Origin: Planotetraspora kaengkrachanensis
GTDB lineage: Bacteria > Actinomycetota > Actinomycetes > Streptosporangiales > Streptosporangiaceae
Assembly: GCF_016862895.1 (NCBI RefSeq)
Contig: NZ_BONV01000013.1
Span: 1 to 64,000, forward strand
Direction: 5' to 3'
Length of the DNA stretch: 64,000 bases
Shown here: positions 53,565-61,747 of the stretch, one piece after another
Position numbering within the stretch: the first letter of the stretch is position 1
Layout: each line of letters starts with the position of its first letter
Notes under the pieces: model-generated
What the model was told of the DNA's origin: nothing
The model's database searches: none
Seen by the model: the letters and a program-made list of their open reading frames with translations, nothing else
Position numbers and translations under genes: made by a program

Positions 53565-54433
53565 ACGTTCCCCTGGGTGCAGCGCGGGACGTCGGGCGGC
53601 TCACCGAGGGCGCGCGCGATGCGCCCGGCGATCGATTCGGCCGCCGGCCACATCTCGCTGTTCAACTGCTCCTCCATCGGCACGGAGTCGCGGGTCCTGC
53701 CGTCGGTGTACCCGACGGTGGAGAAGACGATGTACGGCCCCGCCCCCACCCAGCCGGTCCGCTGCCGCTGGGCGGAGCCGAAGGTGTCGGTGACCGTGCC
53801 GGGGAAGGCCACGGGACGGACGCCCACCCGGTCGTCCACGGGCAGCTTGGCCGCGGCGCCCAGCCGGGCCTCCTCGTCCCTCAGGACGGCCACGCCCACG
53901 GTGATCGCGAACGTCGAGGTCTGGTCGACGTAGGTGGCCCGCAACATCGTCCGGCAGCCCTGCTCGCGCAGGACCGAGGCGACGGGCGAGTCGACCGCCG
54001 TGGTGCAGACCTCCTCGGGGGCCACCCCGACGCGGTGGGCGTACTGCTGGGCGCGGCCGAGGCCGTTGTAGGGGAGTTCCTCGGGGAAGACCATGCCGAC
54101 CGGCCAGGCGTGCCACCGTCTCGCGACATCCTGTGCGGCGTACTGGGCCCGCTCCTGGTCGGTGAGGGGACGCGAGCGCGTCTCCTGGATGAGCCCGACG
54201 GCGCCCAGCAGCACGTCCAGGGCGGCCACGGCGAGCACCACGCCCATCAACGTCAGGAAAAGAGAACGGAACCTGAGGCCCCGCCTGAGTTCCGCCTGCT
54301 CCTTCGCGGCCTGGGCCGCCGTCGCCCGTTTCCCGGACGCGGGCCACCGGCGCGCGCGCACCCGGCCGGCCGACGAGCCCAGAGGCAGCCCACGCCGACC
54401 ACCGGGCGGTGTCCGGGACGTCTCGGGCGGCAT
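53558..54433 (-). CDS. membrane protein paired with the pseudoprotease
   Basis: A 291-residue protein with a cytoplasmic basic lead, one membrane segment (about 55-80, LFLTLMGVVLAVAALDVLLG) and an extracytoplasmic domain. It is a paralogue of the protein at 55687-56406; both have an R-x-AWP-x-G-x-FP-L-Y motif, two Cys (TTAVD and REQGCR versus GAAVD and KKAGCR context), and an RATY motif. It overlaps the following pseudoprotease gene by 7 nt. I do not recognise the family; pairing with subtilisin-like genes suggests a substrate, chaperone or assembly partner. Confidence 0.8.
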   Translation of the reverse strand: MPPETSRTPPGGRRGLPLGSSAGRVRARRWPASGKRATAAQAAKEQAELRRGLRFRSLFLTLMGVVLAVAALDVLLGAVGLIQETRSRPLTDQERAQYAAQDVARRWHAWPVGMVFPEELPYNGLGRAQQYAHRVGVAPEEVCTTAVDSPVASVLREQGCRTMLRATYVDQTSTFAITVGVAVLRDEEARLGAAAKLPVDDRVGVRPVAFPGTVTDTFGSAQRQRTGWVGAGPYIVFSTVGYTDGRTRDSVPMEEQLNSEMWPAAESIAGRIARALGEPPDVPRCTQGNVC

Positions 54434-54442
54434 GATTCGATG

Positions 54443-55693
54443 CTACGTCGGAAGGCCCGTGGGCTGAGGAGGCGACATGGCGAGATCGTCGTGTTCCTCC
54501 CGTCTTGCCCGGCGGACGAGGAGGATCAGCACGATCAGGCTGGCGGCCGCGCTGACCAGGGCGGCGACGGCGATGCCTCCGGAGACGGCGATCGTCCGCT
54601 GGTCTCGGTGCACCTGAACGGCGACGGGCGTGTCGTGGGCGCCCTTCCCGACGGCGCGGGCCGGGTCCTGCGCGCCGGTGCCCGACGCGGTGGCCCGATG
54701 CCCGGCCAGGGTGTTCGCGACGGTCAGCGCCCGGTAGGCGTCGACGACGCCGAAGCCGGTCCCCGTGTTGTAGGCCGTCTTCCTGGCCGGCGACGAGCTC
54801 AGCGCCTGGGCCACGAGGGCGGGCGACATGTCCGGGTGGCGCGCCTTGATCAGCGCCGCCACCCCGGAGACCAGCGCGGTGGCCTGCGAGGTGCCCCGGC
54901 CCACCCAGTACTCGTCGCCGGGGCCCGCGCCCAGGACGTCGACGCCGGGCGCCGCCACCAGGACGGAGGCGTTCCGGTTGGAGAACGAGGCGCGGATCAG
55001 CGCCGGGGTCACCGCGGCCACCGAGATCACACCGGGTATCGAGGCCGGATAGGAGAACGGGGCGGTCCGCTTGCCCGTGCCGTCGTTGCCCGCCGCCGCG
55101 ACCAGGACGACCCCCTTGGAGATCGCGTAGCGGATGGCCTCCCGCTCGGCCTCCGTCGGCCGGTCCTTCGAGATCGACAGGTTGATCACGTCGGCCCCGT
55201 TGTCCACGGCGTACCTGATGCCCTGGGCGACCACGCCCTCGAAGCGCGGGTCGGAGTTGAACTTCTTGAAGCCCGCCTCCTCGTCCTCGAGGATCACCCG
55301 GACGGACAGGACCTCCGCCTGCGGCGCGACCCCCATGATTCCGTCGGCCGCCCCAGGGCCGTGGCCGTGGCCCGCGATCAGCGACGCCATGTAGGTGCCG
55401 TGCAGGCGCATCTGGGCGGCTCCGCGCGGGGTCGCCCCGGCGGTGAAGTCCTTGCCGGTGGTCACCGACCCGGCCAGGTCGCGATGCTGGGCGTCCACCC
55501 CGGAGTCGAGGACGGCGACCGTCACCCCCCGCCCCTGGGTGATCTTCCAGGCGTCCGCCACGTCGAGCGTCCGCATCACCGGCTCCTGGCTCGTACGGAC
55601 CCCGTCCGCGAGAGCCGTGCCGGTCGTGCCCGTGATCAGGAGCCCGGCCGCGGTGAGCGCGGTGACGGTCCCGAGCGCCAGTCGTCTCAGCAC
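54443..55693 (-). CDS. mycosin-like subtilisin serine protease, intact
   Basis: A 416-residue S8 protease. Signal peptide about 1-30, catalytic Asp63 (VAVLDSGVD), His98 (RLHGTYMASL), oxyanion Asn203 (AAAGNDG) and Ser269 (GRGTSQATAL). A linker leads to a C-terminal membrane helix (about 374-398) and a short cytoplasmic tail, the mycosin arrangement. GTG 55693 is preferred because AGGGAG lies 6 nt before it and because the paralogue at 53564 starts in the same way. It overlaps the upstream membrane protein gene by 7 nt. No other type VII secretion gene is in the window. Confidence 0.92.
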   Translation of the reverse strand: MLRRLALGTVTALTAAGLLITGTTGTALADGVRTSQEPVMRTLDVADAWKITQGRGVTVAVLDSGVDAQHRDLAGSVTTGKDFTAGATPRGAAQMRLHGTYMASLIAGHGHGPGAADGIMGVAPQAEVLSVRVILEDEEAGFKKFNSDPRFEGVVAQGIRYAVDNGADVINLSISKDRPTEAEREAIRYAISKGVVLVAAAGNDGTGKRTAPFSYPASIPGVISVAAVTPALIRASFSNRNASVLVAAPGVDVLGAGPGDEYWVGRGTSQATALVSGVAALIKARHPDMSPALVAQALSSSPARKTAYNTGTGFGVVDAYRALTVANTLAGHRATASGTGAQDPARAVGKGAHDTPVAVQVHRDQRTIAVSGGIAVAALVSAAASLIVLILLVRRARREEHDDLAMSPPQPTGLPT

Positions 55694-56406
55694 GGCGACT
55701 CCCTGCCTCCGCATTCGAGAGGTGACGGGACGGTCAAGGCGTCGGCGACACCCTCGGACAGGTCCTCCGTGAACGAGAACATCGCCGGGCGTTGCTTGCC
55801 CAGCGCGCGGGCGGGCCGCCCGTCGACCTGGCCCGCCGTGGTCAGCACGACGTACGGCCCGGCCTGCCGCAGGGTGGCAGCCTGGCGGGCGGCGGCGGTG
55901 AACCGGTCGGTGACGGTGCCCTTGAAGGCCAGGGCGCGCAGGCCCGGAGACGGTTTCCCGCTCCGGGGGAGCGCCGCCTCGGCGGCGGCCGCCGACCGGG
56001 TGTCGGGGAAGGCCGCGACCCCGACCGTGACGACCACGCCCTGGAGGGCGTCGAGATACGTCGCCCGCAGGATCGCCCGGCACCCCGCCTTCTTCACGGC
56101 CGTCTGGAGCGGACCGTCGACGGCGGCCCCGCAGTCGGTCCCCGAAGAGATGCCGACCCGGCGGGCCTTCTCCTTGCCGCCCTGCTCGTCCGTGTAGGCC
56201 AACGTGGCGGGAAAGATCCGGCCGGCGGGCCACGCCCGCCAGCGTCCCGCGACCTCGGCTGACGCGGCCTGCCGCACCTCGGCCGCGTTGGGACCTCGGG
56301 TGAGCTCGGCGACCGCCGAGTTGGCCGCGACCCCGGCGACGACCGCGCAGACAAGTGTGAGCACGGAGGCGACGACGAGGGCCGACCGGCTCCGCCACTC
56401 ACTCAC
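55687..56406 (-). CDS. membrane protein paired with the active mycosin-like protease
   Basis: A 239-residue protein with one N-terminal membrane segment (about 8-32) and an extracytoplasmic domain. It shares the order of motifs of the 53558-54433 protein (GRWRAWPAGRIFP, ATYLDALQG, GTVTDRF, AGPYVV), so the gene pairs arose by duplication. GTG 56406 is preceded by GGAG at 5 nt. It is the first gene of the four-gene module. It lacks the long basic cytoplasmic lead of its paralogue. Confidence 0.8.
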   Translation of the reverse strand: MSEWRSRSALVVASVLTLVCAVVAGVAANSAVAELTRGPNAAEVRQAASAEVAGRWRAWPAGRIFPATLAYTDEQGGKEKARRVGISSGTDCGAAVDGPLQTAVKKAGCRAILRATYLDALQGVVVTVGVAAFPDTRSAAAAEAALPRSGKPSPGLRALAFKGTVTDRFTAAARQAATLRQAGPYVVLTTAGQVDGRPARALGKQRPAMFSFTEDLSEGVADALTVPSPLECGGRESPC

Positions 56407-56484
56407 CGGGTCTCCGCTCCCTCGCTGCGGTATTACCAAGCGACCTTAACCCCACCCACGGGTGTCTATCTCCCCAAATGCACC

Positions 56485-56538
56485 GGAAAGTACTTGACGC
56501 TATGGAAAGTGCAAAGTACTTTCCCCACTGGAAAGTAC
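56485..56538 (+). promoter_or_regulatory. promoter with repeated operator half-sites
   Basis: The -35 TTGACG (56494-56499) and -10 TACTTT (56517-56522) are 17 bp apart. Four half-sites of GGAAAGTAC type overlap them: 56485-56493, 56504-56512 (GGAAAGTGC), 56516-56524 in inverse orientation, and 56530-56538. The middle two form an inverted repeat over the -10. This fits autorepression by the HTH protein at 57034. Confidence 0.8.
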
Positions 56539-56566
56539 ATGAGTACGACGGCTTGAGGAGCCCCCC

Positions 56567-57034
56567 GTGAACGCCGACGAAGCCGCCAGGAGTCTCGCGA
56601 CCATCAGGGACACGCAGACCAGGGCGGTGCGATCCCAACCCTGGTTTCCCACGTGGTACGTGGTGGGCGTCGCCCTGTTCGTGACCGGGATCCAGTTCGT
56701 CACCGAGCCGGGCATGCCCGTCGCCGTCGGCGGCGTCTTCGGCGTCCTGCTCGTCGCCGCGCTGGGCGCCCTGGTGGGCGTCTTCGTCAAGACCCGCAGG
56801 ATGACGGCCCACAGGAGCCTCCTGTCGCCCGGCGAGTTCGTGCTGTTCGGCGTGTGGCTCGCCGCGTGCGTCGCCCTGTGCCTCGTCCTGGCCCTGCGGC
56901 TGCAGGCGGCCGAGATCGCCTACGCTCGGACGTACGCCGCCCTCGTCATGACGGTCTTCATGGCGGCGACCGGGCCCCTCGTCGCACGCGGGATCTCCCG
57001 GAGGATCGCCCGCAACATCGAGAGAGGGCCGTGA
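56567..57034 (+). CDS. four-helix membrane protein
   Basis: A 155-residue protein with about four hydrophobic segments (roughly 28-43, 50-72, 90-112, 118-138) and a cytoplasmic basic end (SRRIARNIERGP). GTG 56567 has GAGGAG 6 nt upstream. It is the first gene after the operator-bearing promoter and its stop overlaps the regulator start by one base. Membrane proteins of this shape commonly pair with small winged-helix regulators; function unknown. Confidence 0.78.
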   Translation: MNADEAARSLATIRDTQTRAVRSQPWFPTWYVVGVALFVTGIQFVTEPGMPVAVGGVFGVLLVAALGALVGVFVKTRRMTAHRSLLSPGEFVLFGVWLAACVALCLVLALRLQAAEIAYARTYAALVMTVFMAATGPLVARGISRRIARNIERGP

Positions 57035-57336
57035 TGGAGCTCGATCCCGTGATCCACGCCCCCACCCGGCTGCAGATCGTGTCGGTGCTGGCGGCGGCGG
57101 AGGAGGCCGAGTTCGGCTTCGTGCGGGACACGCTCGGCGTCAGCGACTCGGTGCTCTCCAAGCACGCGAGCGCGCTGGAGACCGCCGGTTATGTGCGGAT
57201 CCGCAAGGGCTACGTCGGCAAGAGACCCCGGACCTGGTTCAGCCTCACCGAGCAGGGCCGCTCGGCGTTCGCCGAGTACGTGCGGAACCTGCAGAAGATC
57301 GTCTCCCCGAGCGGGTTGACGGTTCTGCCCGGCTGA
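57034..57336 (+). CDS. winged-helix (HTH_34-type) transcriptional regulator
   Basis: A 100-residue MarR/ArsR-like protein. The recognition region is VSDSVLSKHASALETAGYV, and the wing is RIRKGYVGKRPRTWFSLTEQG. It is nearly all DNA-binding domain, with no ligand domain. Its start (ATG 57034) overlaps the membrane-protein stop. It is the obvious candidate to bind the GGAAAGTAC sites upstream of the pair. Confidence 0.88.
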   Translation: MELDPVIHAPTRLQIVSVLAAAEEAEFGFVRDTLGVSDSVLSKHASALETAGYVRIRKGYVGKRPRTWFSLTEQGRSAFAEYVRNLQKIVSPSGLTVLPG

Positions 57337-57349
57337 CCGCCCGCCTCAA

Positions 57350-57397
57350 CGCCGTACGGCTGCCGCCCCGCTCAGCGAGGGCGACAGCCGTACGGCG
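57350..57397. terminator. bidirectional terminator between the HTH gene and moeZ
   Basis: A perfect 13-bp stem (57350-57362 with 57385-57397) encloses a 22-nt loop. It lies between convergent genes and should end both transcripts. Confidence 0.7.
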
Positions 57398-57412
57398 ATC
57401 AGCGAAACGCGA

Positions 57413-58591
57413 TCAGTAGGTGGGGAGGCTGGGGTCGACGGTCTTGATCCAGCTCAGGACGCCACCGCCGACATGGACGGCGTCGGCGAAACCGGCGTTC
57501 TTGAGGACCGCGAGCACCTCGGCCGAGCGGCCGCCGGACTTGCAGTGCAGGACGATCTTCTTGTCCTGCGGCAGGCCCTCCAGCGCGGATCCGTTGAGGA
57601 ACTCGCCCTTGGGGATCAGCACCGCGCCCGGGATGTTGACGATCTCGTACTCGTTCTGCTCACGGACGTCGATCACGTAGATGTTGTCGCCCCGGTCCTG
57701 CATCTCCTTGAGCTCGGCCGCCGTGATGGTCGAGCCGGCCGCGGCCTGCTGGGCCTCGTCGGAGATCGTGCCGCAGAACGCCTCGTAGTCGATCAGCTCG
57801 GTGATCGTGGGGTTCTTGCCGCACAGCGGGCACTCCGGATCCTTGCGGACCTTGACGTCGCGGTACTTCATCTCCAGCGCGTCGTAGATCATCAGACGCC
57901 CGACGAGCGGCTCGCCGATGCCGGTGATGAGCTTGATGGCCTCGTTGACCTGGATGGAGCCGATCGAGGCGCACAGCACGCCGAGGACGCCGCCCTCAGC
58001 GCAGCTGGGAACCATGCCGGGAGGCGGGGGCTCCGGGTAGAGGCAGCGGTAGCAGGGGCCGTGCTCGGACCAGAACACGCTCGCCTGGCCGTCGAAACGG
58101 TAGATCGAGCCCCAGACGTACGGCTTGCCGAGGAGGACGGCCGCGTCGTTCACCATGTAGCGGGTGGCGAAGTTGTCCGTCCCGTCCACGATCAGGTCGT
58201 AGACGGAGAAGATGTCCATCACGTTGTCCGTGGTGAGGGCCACGTTGTGGATCACCACGTTGACGTTGGGGTTGACCTCGCGGACGCTGGCCGCGGCCGA
58301 CTCGGCCTTGAGACGGCCGACGTCGGACTGGCCGTGAATGATCTGGCGCTGCAGGTTCGACTCGTCCACGATGTCGAAGTCGACGATGCCGAGGGTTCCC
58401 ACCCCGGCCGCGGCGAGGTACAGCAGCGCGGGTGAGCCCAGACCGCCCGCGCCCACACACAGGACCTTGGCGTTCTTCAGCCGCTTCTGCCCCGCCATGC
58501 CCACGTCAGGGATGATCAGGTGGCGTGAGTAGCGGCGCACCTCGTCGACCGTCAGCTCAGCTGCCGGCTCTACCAGCGGTGGCAACGACAC
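57413..58591 (-). CDS. moeZ: adenylyltransferase/sulfurtransferase MoeZ
   Basis: A 392-residue MoeB-rhodanese fusion. The adenylation domain holds VLCVGAGGLGSPALLYLAAAG and the DGTDNFATRY motif; zinc ligands are in CYRCLYP and CPLCGK. The C-terminal rhodanese domain (about 295-390) has the active Cys in VLHCKSGGRSAEV. MoeZ activates MoaD and other sulfur carriers as thiocarboxylates for molybdopterin, cysteine or thioamide synthesis. It is the right-hand end of the conserved block and complements moaE at 22864. Confidence 0.95.
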   Translation of the reverse strand: MSLPPLVEPAAELTVDEVRRYSRHLIIPDVGMAGQKRLKNAKVLCVGAGGLGSPALLYLAAAGVGTLGIVDFDIVDESNLQRQIIHGQSDVGRLKAESAAASVREVNPNVNVVIHNVALTTDNVMDIFSVYDLIVDGTDNFATRYMVNDAAVLLGKPYVWGSIYRFDGQASVFWSEHGPCYRCLYPEPPPPGMVPSCAEGGVLGVLCASIGSIQVNEAIKLITGIGEPLVGRLMIYDALEMKYRDVKVRKDPECPLCGKNPTITELIDYEAFCGTISDEAQQAAAGSTITAAELKEMQDRGDNIYVIDVREQNEYEIVNIPGAVLIPKGEFLNGSALEGLPQDKKIVLHCKSGGRSAEVLAVLKNAGFADAVHVGGGVLSWIKTVDPSLPTY

Positions 58592-58689
58592 AGTTCCACT
58601 CCCGTTTTCGCGCCAATGGTCGCGCTCGGCTCCATGGGCCCATCACAAGCTCTTCTCACAACCTAACCGGGGTATCCCGCATTCCCCAA

Positions 58690-59610
58690 TCATGCTGTCC
58701 GAACAGCGGACAGTCGCGGAGCGGCCGTCTCTGCGATGAGCCGGCGCGCCTCCCTGGCGACGGCCTCGGGGAATTCCATCTGCGCGACGTGCGCCGCGTG
58801 GGCCAGGGTGACGAGCCTGACGTTCGGGAACGCGCGGCCCGCGCGCACGGCCATCCGGGAGTCGACGAGCCGGTCTCTGCGGCCGTAGATGACCAGCGTG
58901 GGGGCCGTGACCTTGGCCGCCTGCCGCCACAGGTTGCCGGGCCCGACGCGGAAGTACTCGTTCACGATCGCCCGGGCGCACCCCACCATCGCAGCCGCCG
59001 CGTACGGCAGGCCGTCGCGGCGGCGCAACTCCTCCTCCGCTTCCCGGAGCCGCTGGGGGTGGACCCGGCTCCCGTCGGCGTAACACCAGCTGAGGGTCGC
59101 CTGGACCCGCCTGCCGACGGGAACTCCGTTGAGCTTTCTGACCGCGAGCTCGCCCAGGCGCGGAGCGGCCGACATGGCGACCCTGGCCGGGCCGAACCGG
59201 GGCAACAGGTCCGGCAGGGCCGGTGAGATCAGCGTCAGCGACCTGACAAGGTCGGGCCGCGTCGCGGCCACCCGGACGGAGATCGCCCCGCCCATGGAGT
59301 TGCCGAACAGGTGGACCGGGCCGCCGACCCGCTCGATCAGCCCGGCCACGGCGTTCACGTGGCCGTCCACCGAGTAGTCGCCGTCCGGGGGCTCGGGCGA
59401 GTAGCCGGCGCCCGGCAGGTCGACGGCGTATCCCCTGACGTCCGTCGCGAGCTCGCCCATGAGATCGGTCCAATTGGTGGCCGAACCGGCCAGACCGTGG
59501 ACGAACACCGCGGTCTCGCCGGGCCCCGCGGGAGTGGACCGCACGTGCAGCCGCGCGTCACCCGCCTCGATCAGCTCTCCCGGCCACGACGGAATCGGCT
59601 CGACACCCAC
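58690..59610 (-). CDS. alpha/beta hydrolase
   Basis: A 306-residue soluble hydrolase: oxyanion block VFVHGLAGSATNW, nucleophile GNSMGGAIS, acid in YGRRDRLVD, and His in LAHAAHVAQMEFP. GTG 59610 is preferred, with GGGAGGA upstream, although the frame opens 20 codons earlier. The substrate is unknown. It is transcribed divergently from the secreted-protein array. Confidence 0.9.
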   Translation of the reverse strand: MGVEPIPSWPGELIEAGDARLHVRSTPAGPGETAVFVHGLAGSATNWTDLMGELATDVRGYAVDLPGAGYSPEPPDGDYSVDGHVNAVAGLIERVGGPVHLFGNSMGGAISVRVAATRPDLVRSLTLISPALPDLLPRFGPARVAMSAAPRLGELAVRKLNGVPVGRRVQATLSWCYADGSRVHPQRLREAEEELRRRDGLPYAAAAMVGCARAIVNEYFRVGPGNLWRQAAKVTAPTLVIYGRRDRLVDSRMAVRAGRAFPNVRLVTLAHAAHVAQMEFPEAVAREARRLIAETAAPRLSAVRTA

Positions 59611-59752
59611 ACGTCCTCCCCTGTTCGCCTCGTGTTTCGACGATAGCCCCCTGCCGTACGGCAAGGCCATGGGTCACGCCTGGCCCGTACGGCCAGGGGA
59701 ACGCGCCAAATCGGCCGAGACCAAAGCAGTAAATATCGCTCATATCAGGGCA

Positions 59753-59985
59753 TTTCAAATCCGACATAAATGACATTTCAGATGAAAATGATCAGAAATA
59801 GTTCAACGTCGTCAATAAAGAGATAAGCAGATGGCAAAAGCCGCCGATCGCCGTTTGTCGCTCGGGCGGCGCGGAAAACAAGACAATGCAGGGATGACCC
59901 ACCAAGGGTCACCAGAAGCCATTTTCCAAGCTATTTGGAGAATGTCAGCGCATATAGGACGTAAGTCCTTCAAGGGGGAACAGAA
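59753..59985 (+). promoter_or_regulatory. conserved long leader, small secreted protein 1
   Basis: About 230 nt share motifs, in order, with the leaders at 62131 and 63057: CAAATC-GACATAA-GACATTT (59753-59778), GATCGCCGTTTGT (59846-59858), a GTCAG element (59944-59948), a hairpin GGAC-gtaa-GTCC (59957-59968), then AAGGGGGA before the ATG. The first motif is the likely promoter or operator. Confidence 0.6.
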
Positions 59986-60384
59986 ATGCCCAACTTCAAG
60001 AGCCTCGTCGGGGTCCTCGCCATCAGCACCGCGCTGACCGGCGGGGCCGTCGCCCTCGGCACCGCTGTCACCGCCGGCACCGCGAACGCCACCACCGTCA
60101 TGGGCTGCGGCGGCGGCTGCGGCGGCGGCGGCTGGGGCCGTGGCCACCGGAACCACAACCGGAACCACAACCGCAACCACCAGTGGCAGCACGAGCGTCA
60201 GCACCAGCACCAGCGTCAGCACCTGCTGCGTGACTTCACCCTGGTCGTGACGCCGTTCCAGAAGAGCGACAACGACGCCACCCCGTGGCAGAAGCAGAAC
60301 AACGACTCCGACGCCAAGGCCGAGGCCGAGCACTACTACGGCCCGGGCGCGGGTGCTGCTCCCGCGCCTAGCACCGTCGGCTAG
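59986..60384 (+). CDS. small secreted His/Asn-rich protein 1
   Basis: A 132-residue secreted protein. The signal peptide (LVGVLAISTALTGGAVALG) is cut near residue 35 (ANA). The mature part begins with a CGGGCGGGG motif, then a tract of N-H-x-R steps rich in His, Asn, Arg and Gln, then a block conserved in paralogues 2 and 3: RQHLLRDFTLVVTPFQKSDN, ATPWQKQ, and an acidic KAEAE end, with a Tyr/Pro-rich tail. Start ATG 59986 with AAGGGGGA. I do not recognise the family. The composition suggests metal binding or cell-surface adhesion (inference). Confidence 0.82.
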   Translation: MPNFKSLVGVLAISTALTGGAVALGTAVTAGTANATTVMGCGGGCGGGGWGRGHRNHNRNHNRNHQWQHERQHQHQRQHLLRDFTLVVTPFQKSDNDATPWQKQNNDSDAKAEAEHYYGPGAGAAPAPSTVG

Positions 60385-60679
60385 TACGTCGCCGTATCGC
60401 GCGGACGTCCTGACCTGATGGTCGGAACGTGAGTGCCGTAGGAAACCGTGCCCGTGCCCGCCGGCGTCGAGGTTCGCCTTTTTCCGGTGACCATTGAACG
60501 CCCGTCGGGCGCGGGCACAGCCGAAAGCGCATCATCACCGGCGGATTCGCCGCCTGAAACAAGGGCGACCGCCGGTTCTCCGCTCACCGCATTCTTGTGA
60601 CCCCGCCACGACGAACCGCCCACAAAGGCGTGAGGTGTATTCGCGTAGCGGGCCACCGCATTCATCAAGGGGAAACAAA
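60385..60679. other. spacer and leader of small secreted protein 2
   Basis: This 295-nt stretch has no supported gene. It contains a GC-rich segment with T5 near 60478 that may terminate gene 1. A CGCTCACCGC...CTTGTG segment resembles one before gene 3 (near 61261). AAGGGGAA precedes the ATG at 60680. The CGTTTGT leader motif of genes 1, 4 and 5 is not seen. Confidence 0.4.
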
Positions 60680-61060
60680 ATGTCCAAGCTCGGCAACATC
60701 ATGGGCGTTCTCGCCGCCAGCGCTGCGCTGACCGGTGGCGCTCTCGTTCTCGGCACTGCCACCGCCGCGAGCGCGTCCGTCGTCATGGGCGGCGTTCCCG
60801 CCCCGGCTCCGGCTCCGGTCTCCGTCTCGCGGCCGACGTGCCACAAGACGGTCTGCTTCCGCGAGGGGCGTAACCACAACCGCAACCACAACTGGAGCCA
60901 CAACCGGCAGCGTCAGCACGCTCGCCAGTTCGAGTTCCAGCGTCAGCACCTGCTGCGTGACTTCACGCTGGTCGTGACGCCGTTCCAGTCGTCCGAGAAC
61001 GACGCCACCCCGTGGCAGAGGCAGGAAGACGACTCCCAGGCCAAGGCGGAGGCCGAGTGA
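60680..61060 (+). CDS. small secreted His/Asn-rich protein 2
   Basis: A 126-residue secreted paralogue of proteins 1 and 3. The signal peptide ends near residue 32 (ASA). It lacks the Gly-Cys cluster; instead a Pro/Val stretch (VPAPAPAPVSVSRP) and a CHKTVC pair precede the RNHNRNHN tract. The conserved block is QRQHLLRDFTLVVTPFQSSE, ending KAEAE at the stop without the Tyr/Pro tail. ATG 60680 follows AAGGGGAA. The open frame extends 62 codons upstream, but similarity to the family begins at this ATG. Confidence 0.82.
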   Translation: MSKLGNIMGVLAASAALTGGALVLGTATAASASVVMGGVPAPAPAPVSVSRPTCHKTVCFREGRNHNRNHNWSHNRQRQHARQFEFQRQHLLRDFTLVVTPFQSSENDATPWQRQEDDSQAKAEAE

Positions 61061-61354
61061 TCTAGGTCCAGGCCTCGATCCAGGTCCGCGAGGGACAGGT
61101 GCCCGCGCCGCCCGGCCAAGGGACTTCACCGAAGATGCCGTGCTCGCTGACATCTCGGTTCCCGCGAGGAGCCGCGGTCACTGAGCGAGCACAGGCACCT
61201 CCCGGGCGTTACGGGCCGCCCCGTCATCCGTCTCCATACGGAGGGCGGATCGATCGGATCGCTCACCACTTGTGCCGGTCCTCCGGCCCAGTGAGCTCCG
61301 CTCGACGCGGAAGCACCGCAGCAACGGATCAGCTTCATCCGAAGGGAAACGAAA
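61061..61354. other. spacer and leader of small secreted protein 3
   Basis: 294 nt without a supported gene. The first part has short repeats (ggtccaggcctcgatccaggtcc). GCTCACCACTTGTG (61261) resembles the gene 2 leader. GAAGGGAA precedes the ATG at 61355. Confidence 0.4.
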
Positions 61355-61747
61355 ATGTCCAAGTTGAGCAACCTCGTGGGGATCCTCGCCGTCAGCACCG
61401 CGCTGACCGGTGGGGCCGTCGCCCTCGGCACCGCTGTCACCAGCACCTCCGCCAGCGCCACCACCGTCATGGGCTGCGGCGGCGGCTGCGGCGGCGGCTC
61501 CGGCTGGGGTCGCGGGCACCGCAACCACAACCGCAACTGGAACAGGAACCACGAGCGGCAGCACGCGCGTGAGCACCAGCACCAGCGTCAGCACCTGCTG
61601 CGTGACTTCTCGCTGATCATCACCCCTTTCCAGAAGTCGGACAACCAGGCGTTCCCGCAGCAGAAGCAGGACACCGACTCAAAGGCGAAGGCCGAGGCCG
61701 AGGGCTACTACGGGACGCCCGCTCCGGCCGTCACCACCGTCTCGTAG
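61355..61747 (+). CDS. small secreted His/Asn-rich protein 3
   Basis: A 130-residue secreted protein, closest to protein 1. Signal cleavage is expected near residue 35 (SASA). It has MGCGGGCGGGSGWGRGHRNH, an N/R/H/Q-rich tract, then QRQHLLRDFSLIITPFQKSD, QAFPQQKQ and a KAEAE segment followed by a GYYGTPAPA tail. Conservative changes (TLVV to SLII) in the hydrophobic strand indicate selection on the protein. The gene ends well before a terminator (61983-62014). Confidence 0.82.
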   Translation: MSKLSNLVGILAVSTALTGGAVALGTAVTSTSASATTVMGCGGGCGGGSGWGRGHRNHNRNWNRNHERQHAREHQHQRQHLLRDFSLIITPFQKSDNQAFPQQKQDTDSKAKAEAEGYYGTPAPAVTTVS

